Below are positions 5,833 to 5,891 of a stretch of DNA of 5,891 bases, piece by piece. Positions within the stretch are counted from its first letter, which is position 1. Every line of letters starts with the position of its first letter. The position numbers and the translations under genes are program-made. Below the pieces are notes generated by a model, which worked only from the letters and a program-made list of their open reading frames with translations, searched no databases and had not been told where the DNA came from. This DNA comes from an uncultured Methylococcaceae bacterium (GTDB lineage: Bacteria; Pseudomonadota; Gammaproteobacteria; Methylococcales; Methylomonadaceae): positions 1 to 5,891 of the forward strand of contig CAIMDR010000138.1 in NCBI GenBank assembly GCA_903839795.1, given 5' to 3'.

Positions 5833-5861
5833 TGGTTACAACTAAAATCATGGTGTGTCTC

Positions 5862-5891
5862 ATGAAAACGAATTTACGCGAAAAATGCTCC
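5862..5891 (+). CDS. Start of an unidentified gene cut by the window edge
   Basis: An open frame begins at ATG 5862 (MKTNLREKCS) and runs off the window after ten codons. An in-frame ATG at 5850 would add MVCL. Neither has a clear Shine-Dalgarno, and the visible residues are too few to assign a family. The support is position only: a -10-like box just upstream and about 150 bases of non-coding DNA after slyD. It may be no gene at all. Confidence 0.3.
   Translation, partial: MKTNLREKCS

Overview
The window is a stretch of chromosome from a moderately AT-rich gammaproteobacterium, most likely a methylotroph or methanotroph of the Methylococcales type. The main pointer is the protein at 157-786. 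It matches the methylotroph form of methenyl-tetrahydrofolate cyclohydrolase (Fch) along its whole length, as I recall that family. The other proteins (CysRS, a YadG/YadH-type ABC exporter, SlyD, a cyclophilin) look like ordinary gammaproteobacterial versions. The organism call is inference from recalled family sequences; no search was run.

Layout. The left edge cuts a tRNA-Pro(UGG) gene on the minus strand. Two minus-strand genes follow: fch (157-786) and, upstream of it in transcription order, cysS (931-2319). A short palindromic repeat lies between them. A divergent intergenic region (2320-2498) separates cysS from a plus-strand cyclophilin-type peptidyl-prolyl isomerase with a signal peptide (2499-3080). 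A 350-base gene-free region (3081-3430) holds a hairpin, a 101-bp near-perfect palindrome resembling a MITE, and a good sigma70-type promoter. That promoter leads into a two-gene ABC-2 export operon: a YadG-like ATPase that is frameshifted in this sequence (3431-4359), and a YadH-like permease that overlaps it by one base (4359-5123). An FKBP-type isomerase, SlyD (5222-5701), follows with its own candidate promoter. The right end has a three-copy 9-bp tandem repeat and the first codons of a gene cut by the window edge.

How the genes relate. Fch belongs to the tetrahydrofolate branch of one-carbon transfer. CysRS and tRNA-Pro serve translation. The cyclophilin and SlyD are two unrelated prolyl-isomerase folds, the first probably periplasmic and the second cytoplasmic. 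The exporter is an independent unit.

I see no clear novel multi-gene system. The points most worth a second look are the frameshift just before the H-loop of the ABC ATPase, the two related palindromic repeats with shared ends, the cyclophilin's possible second start, and a short plus-strand hairpin and mini-ORF beside the tRNA.
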